Part shown: in pieces, positions 33,401 to 41,399 of the stretch
Numbering within the stretch: position 1 is the stretch's first letter
Layout: every line of letters starts with the position of its first letter
Assembly: GCF_945957355.1 (NCBI RefSeq)
Contig: NZ_CAMFKM010000027.1
Location: 1 to 43,170, forward strand
Reading direction: 5' to 3'
Source: an uncultured Reyranella sp.
Lineage (GTDB): Bacteria; Pseudomonadota; Alphaproteobacteria; Reyranellales; Reyranellaceae
Length of the DNA stretch: 43,170 nt
Position numbers and translations under genes: made by a program
The notes under the pieces: model-generated
What the model was told of the DNA's origin: nothing
Databases searched by the model: none
The model's input: only the letters and a program-made list of their open reading frames with translations

Positions 33401-33413
33401 AATGTACCACGGC
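33401..33413 (+). repeat. Right attachment-site core (attR)
   Basis: Second copy of AATGTACCACGGC, 15 bp upstream of the integrase start. A second imperfect GTACC unit lies 14 bp away on the element side, which may be an integrase-binding arm. Confidence 0.72.
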
Positions 33414-33452
33414 GAGCCGAGAAACACCGATAATATCGATGTTTTCTGAGAT

Positions 33453-33463
33453 ATCAGCGGGTT
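33453..33463 (-). repeat. Right arm of 11-bp inverted repeat flanking the element
   Basis: ATCAGCGGGTT, the exact reverse complement of 25239-25249. It lies 39 bp outside the right direct repeat. See the left arm. Confidence 0.5.
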
Positions 33464-33690
33464 GGTGAAGCTCTGGCGGTGGAAGCGGACCCGAGTTCGA
33501 ACTGTCGCCGCCTACCCAATTGGGCTGTCGCCGCGTCGAACTTCGGCGACATGGCCAGAGCGGGCCTTTGGAGCTCATGCGGGCATGGGTGCCGGTCGGC
33601 TTCCGCAGGGTGATAACTGCTGCTATCACCGCTACCGCAAGAATCGACAGGCCGTTTCGAAGCCGGCTCGGAGCAAGGGTGGAGACAGAG

Positions 33691-34890
33691 ATGTCTGGTT
33701 TGATGGACACGTTCCCGGCGCCCGAGGCTCAGCAGGTGACGCTGGCGAACTGGCGAACGTCTCCATACAGCCGCTGGGCCTTCCATCATGTCAGCGAACT
33801 CATTCCAACGGCTGAGATCGCTCACGATCCCACCAGCGTGCGCGCGTTGGCCAGCGCCCCACTGAGCCTCGCTCCGGTCCAGGTTACGGATGCGTCCGGG
33901 CGCACGATGACGCATGCCGAATTTCTGCTGGCATCGGATTCCGATGGTCTCGTCATCCTGCATCGTGGCCGGATCGTTGCGGAGCACTACGCCAATGGCA
34001 TGACGGGCCACTCGCCGCACATTCTGATGTCCGTTTCGAAATCGATGCTCGGCCTGCTGGCTGGCGTGCGGGAGGTCCAGAAGGAGTTGCGCCCGGAGCG
34101 ACCGGTGACCGACCTGGTTCCGGAAGTGGGTAACGGCTCCTACGCAGGCATTTCCATCCGCCATCTCCTGGATATGCGCGCGGGCATCGTCTACGACGAG
34201 AACTACGCGGAGACGGGCGGTCCGATCGTTGAATACCGCAAGGCGATGGGCTGGAATCCAGTGGAGCCGGGCGATCGGCCGGCCGATGTGCGCTCGTTCC
34301 TCGCCTCGCTCAACGAGCCCTCTGGACCGCACGGCGGGCCGACCAATTACGTGTCGCCTGGAACCGACCTGCTCGGCTGGGCGATAGAGCGCGCGATGGG
34401 TCGGCGCTACGTGGATGTGTTCTCGGAACTCTTGTGGCAACCGCTCGGGGCCGAGCGCAGTGCCGGCATCACCGTCGACCGACTGGGTGCACCGCGCGCG
34501 GCGGGCGGCATGTGCATGGCAACGCGAGACCTCGCGCGCGTCGGGCAGCTGTTGGTGGAGGGCGGCGCACGAAGCACGCGGCAGATCGTGCCGGAGTCCT
34601 GGATCGCAGATCTCGAGCAGGGCGGCGACCGCGATGCGTGGGACAAGGGCACCCTCGCTCCCTATTTTCCGGGTGCACCGATGACGTATCGCGCAAAGTG
34701 GTATGCGGACCACGGCCCCCGTGGGCCGCTCCTGTTCTGTCTCGGCATTCACGGGCAGAATCTATTTGTCGATCGGCGGCGCGAACTGGTGATCGCCAAG
34801 TTCTCATCACAGTCCACCGGGCTCGACGCCGCGAAGATGGCGCTTACCACGCGGTGGGTCCAGGCAGTGCGGGATTTCGTGACGGGGTAA
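33691..34890 (+). CDS. Serine hydrolase, class C beta-lactamase/6-aminohexanoate hydrolase fold
   Basis: A 399-residue penicillin-binding/beta-lactamase-fold hydrolase. The nucleophile motif is S-V-S-K at 114-117. The surrounding L-M-S-V-S-K-S-M-L-G and the later N-Y-V-S-P-G-T-D-L-L-G-W (the Tyr motif region) match the family that includes 6-aminohexanoate-dimer hydrolase and many esterases. H-G-Q-N-L-F near the end corresponds to the third motif. The substrate is unknown. There is no signal peptide, so it is probably cytosolic. ATG 33691 has a GGTGGAG site. The frame back to 33520 has no better start. The gene is the first beyond the element, so its upstream region may have been altered by the insertion. 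Confidence 0.85.
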   Translation: MSGLMDTFPAPEAQQVTLANWRTSPYSRWAFHHVSELIPTAEIAHDPTSVRALASAPLSLAPVQVTDASGRTMTHAEFLLASDSDGLVILHRGRIVAEHYANGMTGHSPHILMSVSKSMLGLLAGVREVQKELRPERPVTDLVPEVGNGSYAGISIRHLLDMRAGIVYDENYAETGGPIVEYRKAMGWNPVEPGDRPADVRSFLASLNEPSGPHGGPTNYVSPGTDLLGWAIERAMGRRYVDVFSELLWQPLGAERSAGITVDRLGAPRAAGGMCMATRDLARVGQLLVEGGARSTRQIVPESWIADLEQGGDRDAWDKGTLAPYFPGAPMTYRAKWYADHGPRGPLLFCLGIHGQNLFVDRRRELVIAKFSSQSTGLDAAKMALTTRWVQAVRDFVTG

Positions 34891-35057
34891 CTCGCCGAGG
34901 CGCCGGCGCCGCCCAATCGCTGCGACGTCCCGGGCGCAGGCCGACCAAAACGGGGCGGGGGGCCATCGACCGACTTGTGGCTGAGGACAAGAGTCCAACC
35001 CGTGCCCCTGAAACGGGCCCTCCATAGCCGACCTCGATAGAGGCTCCTCGCGAATGC

Positions 35058-35081
35058 CCAAGGGGCGCACAGAGCCCTTGG
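35058..35081. other. Hairpin downstream of the serine hydrolase
   Basis: CCAAGGG and CCCTTGG arms with a 10-nt loop, no U-tract. It may be a factor-dependent terminator or a remnant of an insertion-sequence end, since the transposase fragment follows at once. Confidence 0.35.
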
Positions 35082-35111
35082 CGGCCCGATCAAAAGCCGT
35101 AAGCGTTCGTT

Positions 35112-35495
35112 ATGTTCCAAGGGCTTATGGCGGAGCGGGTCGTCGCCTTCTACAACAAGCGCAGGATGTGCGAGCAATGGATCAAGGAAGGCAAGAACGC
35201 GATCAAGTGGACACGGCTGTCATGCTGCTCGTTCGCCGCCAATGCGGTGCGTCTTCAGTTGCACGCCCTGGCCTACAATCTCGCCAATTTCATGCGGACG
35301 CTGGCGCTGCCCGAGGCGGTCGCACAGTGGTCGCTGACCAGCCTGCGGGAGAAGCTGGTGAAGATCGGGGCCAAGGTCGTGCGCCACGCCCGCTACGCCG
35401 TCTTCCAGATGGCCGAGGTCGCGGTGCCGAAGGAACTGTTCGAGCAAATCCTGCGGCTGATCGACGGGCTGCGACGACGACCGGCCCCGGCGTAA
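35112..35495 (+). pseudogene. IS1380-type transposase, C-terminal fragment
   Basis: The frame encodes 127 residues matching only the end of an IS1380-family DDE transposase. Visible marks are F-Y-N-K-R-R-M-C-E-Q-W-I-K-E-G-K-N-A, then A-N-A-V-R-L-Q-L-H-A-L-A-Y-N-L and K-I-G-A-K-V-V. The family is usually about 420-450 residues, so roughly the first 300 are missing. A stop lies in frame just upstream (35100), and the first six residues look unrelated. The catalytic domain is gone, so it cannot transpose. I found no clear terminal inverted repeats nearby. It marks an old insertion between the serine hydrolase and the antiporter. Confidence 0.88.
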
Positions 35496-35733
35496 GACCG
35501 AACGGGCCGGATGCGTTGTCGCCATGGGAGGAGTGCGCCTGAATGACGAGGGAAAGGGGCAAGTCGATGGATAAAAGCTCGTTCTAGGTGGTGGACGCGG
35601 CCGGGGGCGCCGGGAAAGCCGCACAGGCCGCTCATGGCTTCTCCCGAACCGGGCAGAATGCTAGCTTTCTCCCCATTCTTGGGGTTCATCTGGAGAATGT
35701 CGCCCCCCCGAAAGCCTGCTTTCACTAGATACG

Positions 35734-36930
35734 ATGATCGTCATAGTCGCCTTCACGATTGTAACGCTGTTCTACTGTCTGGCGTCCCGCTGGATCTCGT
35801 TGAGTATCCTGACCGGCCCACTCGTTTTCACGGCGGCTGGTGTAGCCGCAGCGATGCTGCTTCCCAACATCGGGGCGTCTCAAAGCACTACCAATTCCCT
35901 CCACTTTTCGGAGATTGGCCTGGTGCTCTTGCTCTTCACTGATGCCGCCGGAATGAATCCTGCCGGACTGCGTTCCGCAGCTTCGTTGCCAGCTCGTCTT
36001 CTCCTCATCGGCCTTCCGCTCAGCCTCTTCATCGGGACCATATTGGGGTGGTGGATCCTGCCTGGGCTAACGCTGCTGGAAGCGGCAATCCTGGCCGCGA
36101 TTCTGGTGCCGACAGATGCAGGGCTGGGCGAAGCGATCCTCACGAACGAGCGGATTCCGCAGTCGATTCGCGAAGGACTGAACGTCGAGGCGGGGCTCAA
36201 TGATGGGCTCGCCGTGCCGTTCCTGCTCTTTTTCATCGCTGCTGCGGCAGCTCCGACCAGTGGCGCAGGCAACAGCCTGCATGTCTACGTCGTAGAGCAG
36301 CTGGGCTACGGCATTTGCCTCGGCATGGGCATCGGCCTCGCAGGTGGCTACGCCCTTGGGCTCGCAGCACGACGCGGGTGGATGTCGGACTCGTTTGGCC
36401 AGGTGGGCATCATGGCACTTCCCGCGCTGTGCCTCCTCCTTTCCGAGATGATCTCGGCCAGCATGTTCATCGCTGCATTCGTTGCGGGCCTTTGTGTCCA
36501 GAGAGGCTTTCCGGAAGCAGCACGACACAGCCTGGCGTTCAGCAGGCTTTGGGGCCAGGTTCTCAGCCTGGCTGTGTTCTTCCTGTTCGGGTTGGCCGCA
36601 GTACACTTCAGGAATGATTTCACCTTCGCGGCGCTTGCATACTCGATTGCAAGCCTGACGGTGGTAAGGATCCTGCCCGTGGTGATCGCGCTGATTGGCA
36701 CCGGGACCACGGCACGCGCCAAGTTGTTCATCGGCTGGTTTGGTCCGCGTGGGCTCGCGTCTATCGTGTTGGGCCTCGTCTTTCTCGAGCGCGAGGTTCC
36801 TCTCCCCGGCGAGATCACCATTCGAACCACCGTCATCTTGACCGTGCTTCTCAGCATCGCCCTGCATGGGCTCAGTGCCAGGCCGGGAGCCGCGCTCCTG
36901 GCCAGAGACGAAGATATCGCTGCGCGGTAA
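35734..36930 (+). CDS. Na+/H+ antiporter, CPA1 (NhaP-type)
   Basis: A 398-residue polytopic inner-membrane antiporter exchanging sodium or potassium for protons. The conserved cores are P-T-D-A-G-L-G-E-A-I-L near residue 127 and G-L-N-V-E-A-G-L-N-D-G-L-A near 148, where the N-D pair forms the ion site of CPA1 proteins. Unlike many family members it has no long cytoplasmic C-terminal domain. ATG 35734 lacks a strong ribosome-binding site. It precedes the patatin-like gene on the same strand with a gap of about 33 bp. The pair may share a transcript, although they have no known joint role. Confidence 0.9.
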   Translation: MIVIVAFTIVTLFYCLASRWISLSILTGPLVFTAAGVAAAMLLPNIGASQSTTNSLHFSEIGLVLLLFTDAAGMNPAGLRSAASLPARLLLIGLPLSLFIGTILGWWILPGLTLLEAAILAAILVPTDAGLGEAILTNERIPQSIREGLNVEAGLNDGLAVPFLLFFIAAAAAPTSGAGNSLHVYVVEQLGYGICLGMGIGLAGGYALGLAARRGWMSDSFGQVGIMALPALCLLLSEMISASMFIAAFVAGLCVQRGFPEAARHSLAFSRLWGQVLSLAVFFLFGLAAVHFRNDFTFAALAYSIASLTVVRILPVVIALIGTGTTARAKLFIGWFGPRGLASIVLGLVFLEREVPLPGEITIRTTVILTVLLSIALHGLSARPGAALLARDEDIAAR

Positions 36931-36963
36931 CATGCCGCCGTCGGGTTGAGGAGCCTTCTGGAA

Positions 36964-38256
36964 GTGAGACCTGAGTTGCCTAGCCCTCGGGAGGCACGCC
37001 CGAAGATTCGATCGGCCCGCCTTGGGCTATCGCGGCGAACTCTTTTGACCGCCTCCATCGCCGCCCCTTTTGTCGGCGGTTGCTCTCTTCCCGGTCGCCT
37101 CGCCATGCTTCCGACCCGTCTGAAGACGCATGAGGCGTTTCCGGGCATCCCCAACGGCGCCCGCGTTGTCCTTGACGGCCAGGACGATGCTCTCCTCGGG
37201 CGGATCATCGAGGCTTCCCTGTTCAGGGAGATTGCCAATCTCGAAAGCCAGGGCATCACTCGGCTTGGTCCTGCGGACTATCTTGCCCTGTCAGGCGGCG
37301 GCGAAGATGGCGCATTCGGTGCAGGCGTTCTCACCGGCTGGACGAAGACAGGAACCCGCCCCGAATTCAGGATCGTTACTGGCGTCAGCACCGGCGCTCT
37401 GATGGCCCCGTTTGCGTACCTCGGGTCGGCCTACGACGATGCGCTGACAAGGTTCTACACGGGAATTACCCAGGAAAGCGTCATGCGCAGCAGGGGATAT
37501 CTCGACGCCCTTTTCGGCGATTCCCTGTATGATTCCCGGCCTCTGCAGGAGATGATTCGCAGCGCCCTAACACCGAACGTCTTGGACAGCATTGCACGCG
37601 AGTATCTCGACAAGGGCCGACTGCTGATGGTGGCGACCACCAACCTCGACACGCCCGTGGGCGTCCTCTGGAACATCGGCGCGCTTGCCGCTTCAGGACA
37701 GCCTGCTTCCGTCGACCTTATCGTTCAGGTACTGCTGGCGTCCGCGTCGATCCCGGGGGCTTTCCCGCCTGTCATGATTCGCTTCGAGCACGACGGTCGG
37801 TCCTACGAGGAAATGCACGTCGACGGAGGTGCGCTCACGCAGGTCATGCTTTATCCCGGCACGCTGAGCCTAGGCGATATCGCCCCATCCCTGCTCAAGC
37901 GTGTCGTAGCACGCGAACGTCGCCTATGGATCATTCGAAACTCGCGCATGGGCCGTCGTTCACAACCGGTCGAGCGATCAGCCATTCGGATCACCAGCCG
38001 TGCCCTCAATACGCTGATTGCGACCCAGGGCGTGGGAGACCTGTACCAGCTCTACGTGCTCGCCCAGCGCGACCACCTCCGGTACCGGGTAACCTACATT
38101 CCGGGCGACTTCGCAATGAAGCCCAACGATCTCTTCGATCCTGTCTACATGCGGGCCCTTTTCGAGTTCGGTCAAACGTACATCCAGTCAGGTCAGCCCT
38201 GGCACGATTTCCCCCCGGGCTACTCCCCCAATTCTCTCTACTCGCCCGTCCGTTAG
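36964..38256 (+). CDS. Patatin-like phospholipase, probable Tat-exported lipoprotein
   Basis: A 430-residue patatin-fold acyl hydrolase (from GTG 36964). The catalytic pieces are all present: oxyanion loop G-G-G-E-D-G-A near 111, nucleophile Ser142 in G-V-S-T-G and the D-G-G catalytic Asp near residue 280. The N-terminus has L-S-R-R-T-L-L (twin-arginine motif) followed by a hydrophobic stretch and the lipobox V-G-G-C, so it should be exported folded and lipid-anchored. Family members cleave phospholipids or other acyl esters. GAGGAG lies 10 nt before GTG 36964. A TTG 18 bp upstream is the alternative. It follows the antiporter gene. Confidence 0.88.
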   Translation: MRPELPSPREARPKIRSARLGLSRRTLLTASIAAPFVGGCSLPGRLAMLPTRLKTHEAFPGIPNGARVVLDGQDDALLGRIIEASLFREIANLESQGITRLGPADYLALSGGGEDGAFGAGVLTGWTKTGTRPEFRIVTGVSTGALMAPFAYLGSAYDDALTRFYTGITQESVMRSRGYLDALFGDSLYDSRPLQEMIRSALTPNVLDSIAREYLDKGRLLMVATTNLDTPVGVLWNIGALAASGQPASVDLIVQVLLASASIPGAFPPVMIRFEHDGRSYEEMHVDGGALTQVMLYPGTLSLGDIAPSLLKRVVARERRLWIIRNSRMGRRSQPVERSAIRITSRALNTLIATQGVGDLYQLYVLAQRDHLRYRVTYIPGDFAMKPNDLFDPVYMRALFEFGQTYIQSGQPWHDFPPGYSPNSLYSPVR

Positions 38257-38356
38257 CTCTTGCGATATCCGAGGCGAACTTCCGGCAAGGGGCAGGCGCT
38301 AAGATTGATCCGTCACCGCCTGCATGGTCCACTGTGCCCATAGCGAGGGAGCCAGA

Positions 38357-39124
38357 ATGTTCGACGTCGAGAAGTTTCGCCTTGATGGCGATGTCGCCAT
38401 AGTAACGGGCGCTGGCGCCGGCATCGGGAGAGCCATCGCGTGCATGTTTGCCGCGGCCGGGGCGGCCGTCGTCGTGAGCGACCGCACGGCGGCCACCGCC
38501 GAGGGGGTCGCCGCCGAGATCGCTTCGGCCGGGGGCAAGGCGATCGCGATAGCCTGCGACGTGACGGACGAGGCGGCACTGGCGAGGCTCGTGGATGCCG
38601 CGGTCGCGCGCTTCGATCGCCTCACCATTCTGGTCAACAATGCCGGCGGCGGCGGGCCCAAGCCGTTCGACATGCCGATGTCGGATTTTCGGTGGGCTTA
38701 CGAACTCAACGTCTTCTCCCTGTTTCGGCTGTCTCAGCTCGCCCTGCCGCACATGAGGAAGGCCGGGCATGGCGCGGTACTCAACATCTCGTCGATGGCG
38801 GGCGAGAACCGGAACCGGAACATGGCTTCCTACTCTTCGTCGAAGGCGGCCGTGAACCATCTCACCAGAAACATCGCCTTCGACCTCGGTGACGGCGGCA
38901 TTCGGGTGAACGCCATCGCTCCGGGCGCGATCCGCACCGACGCCCTGGCGCGCGTACTCAGGCCCGAGGTCGAGAAGGTCATGCTGAAGCATACGCCACT
39001 GGCCCGCCTGGGCGAGCCCGACGACATCGCCTATGCTGCCCTGTTCCTCTGCTCGCCGGCCGCCTCGTGGATCAGCGGCCAGGTGCTGACCGTTTCCGGC
39101 GGCGGCGTGCAGGAACTCGACTAG
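38357..39124 (+). CDS. hdhA: 7-alpha-hydroxysteroid dehydrogenase, SDR family
   Basis: A 255-residue classical SDR, the same length as E. coli HdhA and matching it along the whole sequence as I remember it: F-x-L-D-G at the start, G-A-G-A-G-I-G as the NAD(H) loop, N-N-A-G-G-G-G-P-K-P-F-D-M-P-M, and V-S-G-G-G-V-Q-E-L at the end. The catalytic Ser146, Tyr159 and Lys163 fall at the E. coli positions. E. coli HdhA oxidises the 7-alpha hydroxyl of bile acids with NAD+, so in a soil bacterium a related hydroxy compound may be the real substrate. ATG 38357 has GAGGGAG upstream. It is followed closely by another SDR gene, suggesting a steroid- or terpenoid-type catabolic pair. Confidence 0.87.
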   Translation: MFDVEKFRLDGDVAIVTGAGAGIGRAIACMFAAAGAAVVVSDRTAATAEGVAAEIASAGGKAIAIACDVTDEAALARLVDAAVARFDRLTILVNNAGGGGPKPFDMPMSDFRWAYELNVFSLFRLSQLALPHMRKAGHGAVLNISSMAGENRNRNMASYSSSKAAVNHLTRNIAFDLGDGGIRVNAIAPGAIRTDALARVLRPEVEKVMLKHTPLARLGEPDDIAYAALFLCSPAASWISGQVLTVSGGGVQELD

Positions 39125-39152
39125 CCCCGACACGATTAAGGACGTTCAGCCC

Positions 39153-39950
39153 ATGCCCGCCTTCGACGCCTTCCACGATTTCCGCATGGACGGCCACAGC
39201 GCCATCGTCACAGGGGGGGCCCAGAACATCGGCGCCGGCATTTCCCGCACCCTGTGCGGCGCCGGCGCCAGGGTCATGATCGCCGACCTCGATGGCGCGC
39301 GCGCCTCGGCTACGGCCGCCGAGATCGCCCTTGAAACAGGCGGCGACTGCCGCGGCATGGCGTGCGACGTCACCAAGGCAACCGACATCGACGCGGTGGT
39401 TGCAGCGGCCGTTGCGGCGTTCGGCGGCCTGTCGACGCTGGTCAACAACGTCGGGTGGGGCGATCGCCAGCCCGACCCGACGGCGATCGCCGAGGACACG
39501 TTCATCCAGTCGTACAAGCTCAACACGGTGAGCGCCTATCGAATGAGCATGGCCTGCCTGCCGCACCTGCTGAAGGCGGACAATGCGAGCATCACCAACT
39601 CGGGCTCGTTCTCGTCGGCGGTACCGGCCTACGACATCCTGCCCTACGCGACGGCCAAGGCGGCCCTCAACCAGATGATGGTGTCGCTCGCCCACCTGCT
39701 GAACAAGAAGGTACGGGTGAACTCGGTGCTGATCGGCACGGTCATGACGGCCGGCTATGCCGATGCCGGCATTTTACCCGAAATGCAGCAGCGCATGCTG
39801 CACCCGGATTCGCTCACCGGCCGCCCCGGCGAGCCGCAGGACGTGGCCAATGCGATGCTGTGGCTGTGCTCGCGCGCCGGCTCGTGGATCAGCGGCCAGA
39901 CGATCAACGTCCATGGCGGCGGCGGCGTGGTCCGCCTGTTCGGCCAATGA
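39153..39950 (+). CDS. SDR family oxidoreductase
   Basis: A 265-residue short-chain dehydrogenase/reductase. The cofactor loop is T-G-G-A-Q-N-I-G-A-G-I near residue 20. N-N-V-G-W-G-D is a variant of N-N-A-G, and the active site is S-G-S-F with Y-A-T-A-K. The closing segment, S-W-I-S-G-Q-T-I-N-V-H-G-G-G-G, is typical. The substrate is unknown. It starts 28 nt after hdhA and overlaps the start of the next gene (ATGA), so hdhA, this gene and the coiled-coil gene form one operon. The adjacent paralogous SDR may catalyse a following step. Confidence 0.87.
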   Translation: MPAFDAFHDFRMDGHSAIVTGGAQNIGAGISRTLCGAGARVMIADLDGARASATAAEIALETGGDCRGMACDVTKATDIDAVVAAAVAAFGGLSTLVNNVGWGDRQPDPTAIAEDTFIQSYKLNTVSAYRMSMACLPHLLKADNASITNSGSFSSAVPAYDILPYATAKAALNQMMVSLAHLLNKKVRVNSVLIGTVMTAGYADAGILPEMQQRMLHPDSLTGRPGEPQDVANAMLWLCSRAGSWISGQTINVHGGGGVVRLFGQ

Positions 39951-40624
39951 TCGGCCGCATCCTGGGGGCCGCGCTGGCGGCCCTGGGCGGTATCGTGGCG
40001 CCGGTGGCGGCACAGGACACGCCGGCCAACAACAACCAGATCGCCGTACTGATGATAGTCGATTACGGCCGCTCCTATGGCTACCAGACGATGATCGCGC
40101 GCATCCAACTCGAGACCGATCGCGCCGAGTTGGAGCGAGACAGGGTTGTGCTCGCCCAGAAAGAAGAGCTGTTCCGCAACCAGCGCATACCGCAAGTCGA
40201 GGTCGATATCGCGCGACTCAAGGACGAATGGAACCGCCGCCAGCTCGTCGTCTCCGAGAAGAGCTTGGCCTATGTGAGCGCCGAGTACGAGGCGATGATC
40301 CAGCTGGCCCGCCACTTTGGCGGCGGCCAGCCGGCTACCGCCGAGATGCTGTACGCGACCTTCCGTCGGGGATGGGACGCCGGCTGCGACAAGGGTCCGG
40401 ACGAGGTCGCCGCAATGAAGGCCCGCATGGACTTCCTTGCCAAGTCACTGGAGCGGGCCCGGCAACTCCACGCACAGCAGAACGAGTCCTACGCCTCGGT
40501 ACTGGAGAAGGAAACGCAATTGAAGATTGCCACTGCCGACTATGGAAATCGTGCCGCTGGCATTGAGAAATGCCGCATCGTTCTCTTCCCATCTTTGTCT
40601 GATATCTTGGCCATCAAGCCTTAA
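39947..40624 (+). CDS. Exported coiled-coil protein of unknown function
   Basis: A 225-residue protein with a signal peptide (M-I-G-R-I-L-G-A-A-L-A-A, cleavage after A-V-A near residue 21). A polar start leads into L-M-I-V-D-Y-G-R-S-Y and then a long helix (R-A-E-L-E-R-D-R-V-V-L-A-Q-K-E-E-L) predicted to form a coiled coil. The C-terminal third is helical and contains two cysteines (A-G-C-D-K, I-E-K-C-R). ATG 39947 overlaps the previous stop. No family is known to me. A short relative appears at the end of this window (42898-43164), sharing the L-M-x-x-D-x-G-R pattern. Confidence 0.7.
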   Translation: MIGRILGAALAALGGIVAPVAAQDTPANNNQIAVLMIVDYGRSYGYQTMIARIQLETDRAELERDRVVLAQKEELFRNQRIPQVEVDIARLKDEWNRRQLVVSEKSLAYVSAEYEAMIQLARHFGGGQPATAEMLYATFRRGWDAGCDKGPDEVAAMKARMDFLAKSLERARQLHAQQNESYASVLEKETQLKIATADYGNRAAGIEKCRIVLFPSLSDILAIKP

Positions 40625-40773
40625 AATAGTTACTCAGAGGGCCACTCGACCCTGAAAACACAATGCCCGAATTTGTTGCCCAAATCATCGGACAGCACGA
40701 TGTGTGGCGAACCGCGAGTCCGTCGAATGCAACTTCTTCCAGAGGGAAGGAAACGCAGGGGAGAGAATAGAAA

Positions 40774-41279
40774 ATGAAGCTCCCTCAGGTACCGCTCATA
40801 CGAGATGCCCTTTCCGGAGCGGTCATTCCCGGGGTTCTGAATGGCGTTATTGGCTGGGTGGCCTTCAAGGGCGAGGTCAGCGTTCCATTGTCCATGGACA
40901 GCATTGGCTCCCCAGGGATCACTGCCCTCGGCAATGCCACCACAGTGGTGTTTTCACTGACCTTGATCAATACTTGCATCAGTTCCTGACCTTCCGCGGC
41001 GCTGCGCGAAAACTCGGTACTGCACCACCGGATTTCCTCTCGATGCCATTCATTCCGGTCGGCCTTGGCATGGCCGCCCAGAATACGGCCCTTCAGTTCG
41101 GTGTGTTCGTGGCAATAGCCGTTCTTTGGCAGCGCATCATCTGCACAATCACCGTCGCGCCCCTGTCAGCGTCTCTAGTGTTGGCCTTGATCACCTTAGT
41201 CGCTGCTACGCTTGCCGACTTGCGCACTAAACGTGAGATGGTAGAAAGGATTCTACGGGCCCACGCCGCCCCCAACTAG
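40774..41279 (+). pseudogene. Frameshifted membrane-protein gene
   Basis: Two frames together make one protein of about 165 residues. The first, from ATG 40774 with GGGAGAG upstream, reads M-K-L-P-Q-V-P-L-I-R-D-A-L-S-G-A and one membrane helix, then ends at TGA 40987-40989. The other frame continues from Y-L-H-Q-F-L-T-F-R-G-A-A with two further membrane segments to 41279. The shift is -1 near base 40975-40985. The pair looks like a single membrane protein broken by one indel. A sequencing error cannot be excluded. The function of the family is unknown. Confidence 0.62.
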
Positions 41280-41399
41280 CTTTGTTTGCAACCGTTTCGT
41301 GTTTGGTCTCCCATAAGTGTAAGACACTCGAGCGCCCTGTCCCTGTCTACTGCTGGTGCAGTGCCACGTGCGAAGGATCAACGCTTGCCAACTCGAAGG

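Larger units (their letters stand above)
25284..33413. mobile_element. 8.1-kb integrative element (degraded prophage or satellite-like)
   Basis: The element is bounded by the 13-bp direct repeat AATGTACCACGGC and carries a tyrosine integrase at its right end. From left to right it contains a small phage-like gene, a three-gene cargo operon, a serine recombinase, an HNH endonuclease, two virion-associated genes, diverged repeats, a small gene and the integrase. Head, portal, terminase and replication genes are absent, so it cannot form particles on its own. Base composition drops in the cargo operon. The boundaries rest on the repeat and its position beside the integrase start. No sequence of an empty site was available. 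Confidence 0.78.

Noticed and set aside
33399..33710. 103-codon minus-strand frame at the right element junction
   Set aside because: Spans the attachment repeat and the start of the serine hydrolase. No motif or ribosome-binding site.
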